NCBI GenBank assembly: GCA_947179155.2
Contig: OX359266.1
Span: 46,986,039 to 47,050,038, forward strand
Direction: 5' to 3'
From: Hedera helix
Taxonomy: Eukaryota > Streptophyta > Magnoliopsida > Apiales > Araliaceae
Length of the DNA stretch: 64,000 nucleotides
The translations under genes and the position numbers were made by a program. Position 1 is the stretch's first letter. The number at the start of each line of letters is the position of its first letter. The notes beneath the pieces were generated by a model. The model worked only from the letters and a program-made list of their open reading frames with translations, did no database searches and was not told where the DNA came from. This document shows positions 60,920 to 64,000 of the stretch, in pieces.

Positions 60920-62881
60920 TTATATATCTTGGTGAGGCTCTTTGACAAGTGACTGGACCCATGATAGATCAGGCTCCTCGCCCTTGTTACCAATCTCAAA
61001 TGATGATGACCTTCTAAGCTTTCCAAAGTCTTCGGCATTAACAGCCCAGTCTGCCTTCCCATTGGAAGAACCCCATTTCGACCAAGAATCAACAGGGGAG
61101 TCAATGGTGGCAGAAGAACTAGAACCAAGATCACGTGAGCTAAGGCTGCGAAACTGATGTCTCTGATTCTCTCGCTGAGCAAGCATAGAAACTTGGGAGC
61201 TCATTGGCGAGATATGTTCCACATTTCGGGGAGACATTCTCCCTGATGGAACTGCAAAAGAGGTATGCAAAAGAGGGTGGTCTAAATTATTTGGCGAGAA
61301 ATTTGTGTTAATGGGAGATAACATGTTCTGCTGCTGGTGGAATTGATTGAGAATAGCTGAATTGTGCCTAGGGGAGAAAATAGCGGAAGCCAATGCTTGA
61401 TCAGAATACCTGGGAGATAAGCTCTCTGTAGAGAAAAGATCCTCGAGGTTTGAAGGGGTTAGGGTTATTGAACGAGCAGAATGGTTGAATGAATTAGTAT
61501 TGATATTTGGTTGAGAGAGGTGGGATAATTCACTGAGGAGCTGCTGTTGTTGCACATCAAAATCTGGCAGTAAATTTAGGTCTTCAGCATGAATATCTCT
61601 TGCATTAAGTGATGATCTCAAGCGACTGGACTGGAGATTGCTTCCTGGGAGATGCAAAGTTGGGACATTTGCTGGTCCCCAACCCAGGTTTGAGAGCCCA
61701 TTGGCAGATGGAGACATGGGCGGACTAAACGGTGAAGGGGACATGACAGAGACTGATGATGGTGAGCTGGGAAGGAGACTCATTGCTGCCGCAAAATCCA
61801 TACCATTAACAGCAGAAGCACTAGAGCGAGGAGAAGCAGCACCGGTAGAGGCATATAAGGGTCGAAGTTCTTCATGTTTGTGGGCAAAGAAGCAAACCCT
61901 CCTATTGCAGTTTATACCATCCTTGCAAAGCCTAGTTCTATATTGAGCAGGGTGTAGCCAACACTCGAAAACACCGTGAGCATATTCGCACATATCCCCT
62001 CTTTGACAAGCCCCCTTACGAAAATCAGGACAAGGAACACAGCTATAATGGTATTTCCTCGGATCCCGTCTTCGAGCATTTTCACCTGGATGGACAAATG
62101 GGCATTCTGTCCAATCATGCGAGTAGGCACGAGAACAAGGCCGGACCTTGAATGAAAACATTCGAAACTCATCAGTTGAATAAATGATATTCTTGATGTC
62201 AGGCAAAGACGGATCAACAGGGTATTCTTTCCTCTCTGCTGCAGAAGACGGGGGAAGTTCATTAAAATTTGAAATCTTTGGAGAACATGTTGAATCTGAA
62301 GCAGATGATGGAGATCCATTCTCTGGAGATGGAGAAAGTGGTGGGGAATTCGAATTCAAGGTGGCCGTACACACCCTTAAGTTGCACACACCATTGGGAC
62401 CATTGGTTGTAAGAAGTTCTCGAAGGGCTAATTTCATTTTTGGGAACTTTGGTGAGACGACAATTACGTCAGCAGGGCGATGACCATTGTTATCGATCAA
62501 ATTTGGATTGGCACCTGCTAATAAAAGCAGTTTCACAACATCAACAGCCTTCAAAGATCCACCTGATGCAGCACAGTGAAGAGCAGTGCTTTTATCAAGG
62601 CCGCAGAACTGATTCACATCAGTTTCAGATAGAGAAAGAATCAGTTCTAAAACACGAATACTTCCATATGTAGCAGCAACCATTAAAGGGGTTCTATCCT
62701 CAAGAACCATTTGTTTTGAACCCTTTTGGCGTCCATACCACAGTCCAACAGCATCAATACCAGAAGGGTCACACTCAATCCATCTTTTAAACCCCTTAAC
62801 ATCGTCATTAGCAGCCAGTTCAAGCAAACTGGTAAAAGTATCTTCTGTTTCAACAATCGAGTGATTCATGTCTATGCTCAT
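60920..62881 (-). CDS. Ankyrin and tandem CCCH zinc finger protein, OXS2/SZF group
   Basis: One uninterrupted frame of 653 residues. Two ankyrin repeats lie at about 62-135 (RTPLMVAATYGSIRVLELIL; STALHCAASGGSLKAVDVVK). An arginine-rich region (RPCSRAYSHDWTECPFVH near 247-264) precedes two CCCH fingers: C284, C292, C298, H302 and C319, C325, C330, H334, spaced C-X7-C-X5-C-X3-H-X16-C-X5-C-X4-C-X3-H, the signature of plant RR-TZF proteins. Conserved blocks LHLPGSNLQSSRLRSSLNARD and LSWVQSLVKE follow. Relatives (At2g41900, At5g12850) shuttle between cytoplasm and nucleus and act in stress responses. An in-frame stop about 30 bp upstream fixes the start at Met1 or Met5. The protein ends early compared with relatives (see findings). 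Confidence 0.93.
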   Translation of the reverse strand: MSIDMNHSIVETEDTFTSLLELAANDDVKGFKRWIECDPSGIDAVGLWYGRQKGSKQMVLEDRTPLMVAATYGSIRVLELILSLSETDVNQFCGLDKSTALHCAASGGSLKAVDVVKLLLLAGANPNLIDNNGHRPADVIVVSPKFPKMKLALRELLTTNGPNGVCNLRVCTATLNSNSPPLSPSPENGSPSSASDSTCSPKISNFNELPPSSAAERKEYPVDPSLPDIKNIIYSTDEFRMFSFKVRPCSRAYSHDWTECPFVHPGENARRRDPRKYHYSCVPCPDFRKGACQRGDMCEYAHGVFECWLHPAQYRTRLCKDGINCNRRVCFFAHKHEELRPLYASTGAASPRSSASAVNGMDFAAAMSLLPSSPSSVSVMSPSPFSPPMSPSANGLSNLGWGPANVPTLHLPGSNLQSSRLRSSLNARDIHAEDLNLLPDFDVQQQQLLSELSHLSQPNINTNSFNHSARSITLTPSNLEDLFSTESLSPRYSDQALASAIFSPRHNSAILNQFHQQQNMLSPINTNFSPNNLDHPLLHTSFAVPSGRMSPRNVEHISPMSSQVSMLAQRENQRHQFRSLSSRDLGSSSSATIDSPVDSWSKWGSSNGKADWAVNAEDFGKLRRSSSFEIGNKGEEPDLSWVQSLVKEPHQDI

Positions 62882-64000
62882 AAGTTGACTCGTGTCAATG
62901 GGAAAAGGAGATTATAGAAGTAGAGATGATATTCATTTTAATTGCTCCAATTGATCAACAACACATTCTTCAATTTGCCAGAAATCCAACTAAAAATTAA
63001 AGACAGATATTGGAATTAAACATAAATGAATACTCATATCATGAATCATTGTATAATATACTAACTAAAAGATATTATTAATCTCCAAGAATGACTGGCA
63101 ATTATACAAATAAACCCCGAAACATAGAGAACAATTATTAACATATTCATCTTGACGTTTTACAGTAGGATACAAAAAAAGACCCTAGTCAGATATAGTA
63201 ATATGGAAGGTACGTCGTTTGTAATAACAAGAACTCTTTGGGGATTAATGGAATGTGAGAGGAAGAATATCTCACATATAATTGGAAAAAAAATGAAATG
63301 AGAATGATTTAGGCAAATAAATTGTATTGGTCAGGACCAAATCTAGACAATGAAAAAACAAAAAACAAATCTTTGAAAGAATCACTGCAAAAATGTAATG
63401 CAACACTAGGCGATTCAGAGTAAAGATAGGATATAAGGAATATCACACAAAATTCTATTTTCCAATTTTAAAATACACACACACACACTTAAATAACTCA
63501 AAGATCAAATTATCTAGGGTATCAAGAAAATAAAAATTGCCTGAGGTTGGCGAAAGAATAGCTTCAAAATAATAAAAATAAAATCGAAAATAAACCCTAT
63601 AGTTACGGAACTATGGCAAACCAAGAAAGACAAATGAGACCCATCTAGTTAGTATAAGCTAATATATATAACAATTTTGGAAGCTTGCGTTAAACAAAAA
63701 CAATTAGGGTTCATATACAATTCTTTTTCTTATCATTGCAAGAAAGTAAGGAAGATTTTTTTTTAATCTAGAAATTTAGAAAAATAAATAAAAAATCTTG
63801 CATCGCTCATGCTTTCTTTTTCCATACTTTTTTTGGGAAACCGAACGGATGTTAATGAAGGTTATATGAATCAATTTCAAAGCATTCATTAAGAAAATAC
63901 AAATTTGAGATTATAGTAAAAGGCTTAAAGCCCCGAGCTTCATACAAGAACAACTACTACATATGAGAAGAAAAAATAATCACTTTTGCTGATATAAATC
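62882..64000. other. Upstream region of the CCCH gene
   Basis: Probably contains its 5' untranslated region and promoter. AT-rich, with a short AC repeat near 63474-63488. No other gene recognised up to the window edge. Confidence 0.5.

Noticed and set aside
1..64000. A new multi-gene defence or metabolic cluster
   Set aside because: The seven genes belong to separate well-known plant families with unrelated roles and their own promoters. Nothing indicates co-function.

Overview
This window is nuclear DNA from a flowering plant, most likely a eudicot. It is AT-rich between genes. The protein-coding genes are split by short GT-AG introns, and all seven gene models match plant protein families. 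Nothing bacterial, organellar or viral was seen, apart from LTR retrotransposons that belong to the host genome.

Genes from left to right: the first two coding exons of a lysophosphatidate acyltransferase (LPAT2-type, minus strand, 1548-2054); a complete 14-exon ExAD-type arabinosyltransferase (plus, 13850-21048); a complete 4-exon plastid adenylosuccinate synthetase (plus, 22778-28248); a complete 15-exon SMUBP-2/IGHMBP2-like helicase (plus, 43158-50273); an intronless DREB2F-type AP2 transcription factor (minus, 54660-55499); a 66-residue conserved small membrane protein (minus, 58813-59013); and an ankyrin plus tandem CCCH zinc finger protein of the OXS2/SZF group (minus, 60920-62881). I rebuilt the split genes exon by exon and the reading phase closes at every junction. 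As I recall the Arabidopsis map, LPAT2, ExAD, ADSS and DREB2F lie together on chromosome 3 (At3g57650, At3g57630, At3g57610, At3g57600), so much of the window looks like an old collinear block.

The space between genes is shaped by transposable elements. A 10.4 kb Ty3/gypsy chromovirus (30885-41303) is complete: 5-bp target duplication TTTAT, two 2789-bp LTRs differing by about a dozen substitutions, primer binding site, one uninterrupted 1548-codon gag-pol, and polypurine tract. Two solo LTRs of the same family are present: one on the minus strand (5025-8118, duplication CCTAC, diverged) and one on the plus strand (50981-54030, duplication TAGAA). The first solo LTR and a hAT-like MITE (4089-4655) both sit inside an older element bounded by a 10-bp repeat (3995-8392). 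Smaller MITE-like elements lie in the other spacers and in introns, and an LTR-retroelement remnant occupies intron 1 of the synthetase gene.

The genes do not form one pathway. They cover membrane lipid synthesis, extensin glycosylation, purine synthesis, nucleic-acid unwinding and stress-type transcriptional regulation. I found no convincing new multi-gene system. The most unusual observations are the young intact retrotransposon with variable LTR minisatellites and repeated mini-hairpins, the helicase gene bracketed by direct LTR repeats, and the out-of-frame remnant of a conserved C-terminal tail behind the CCCH protein.
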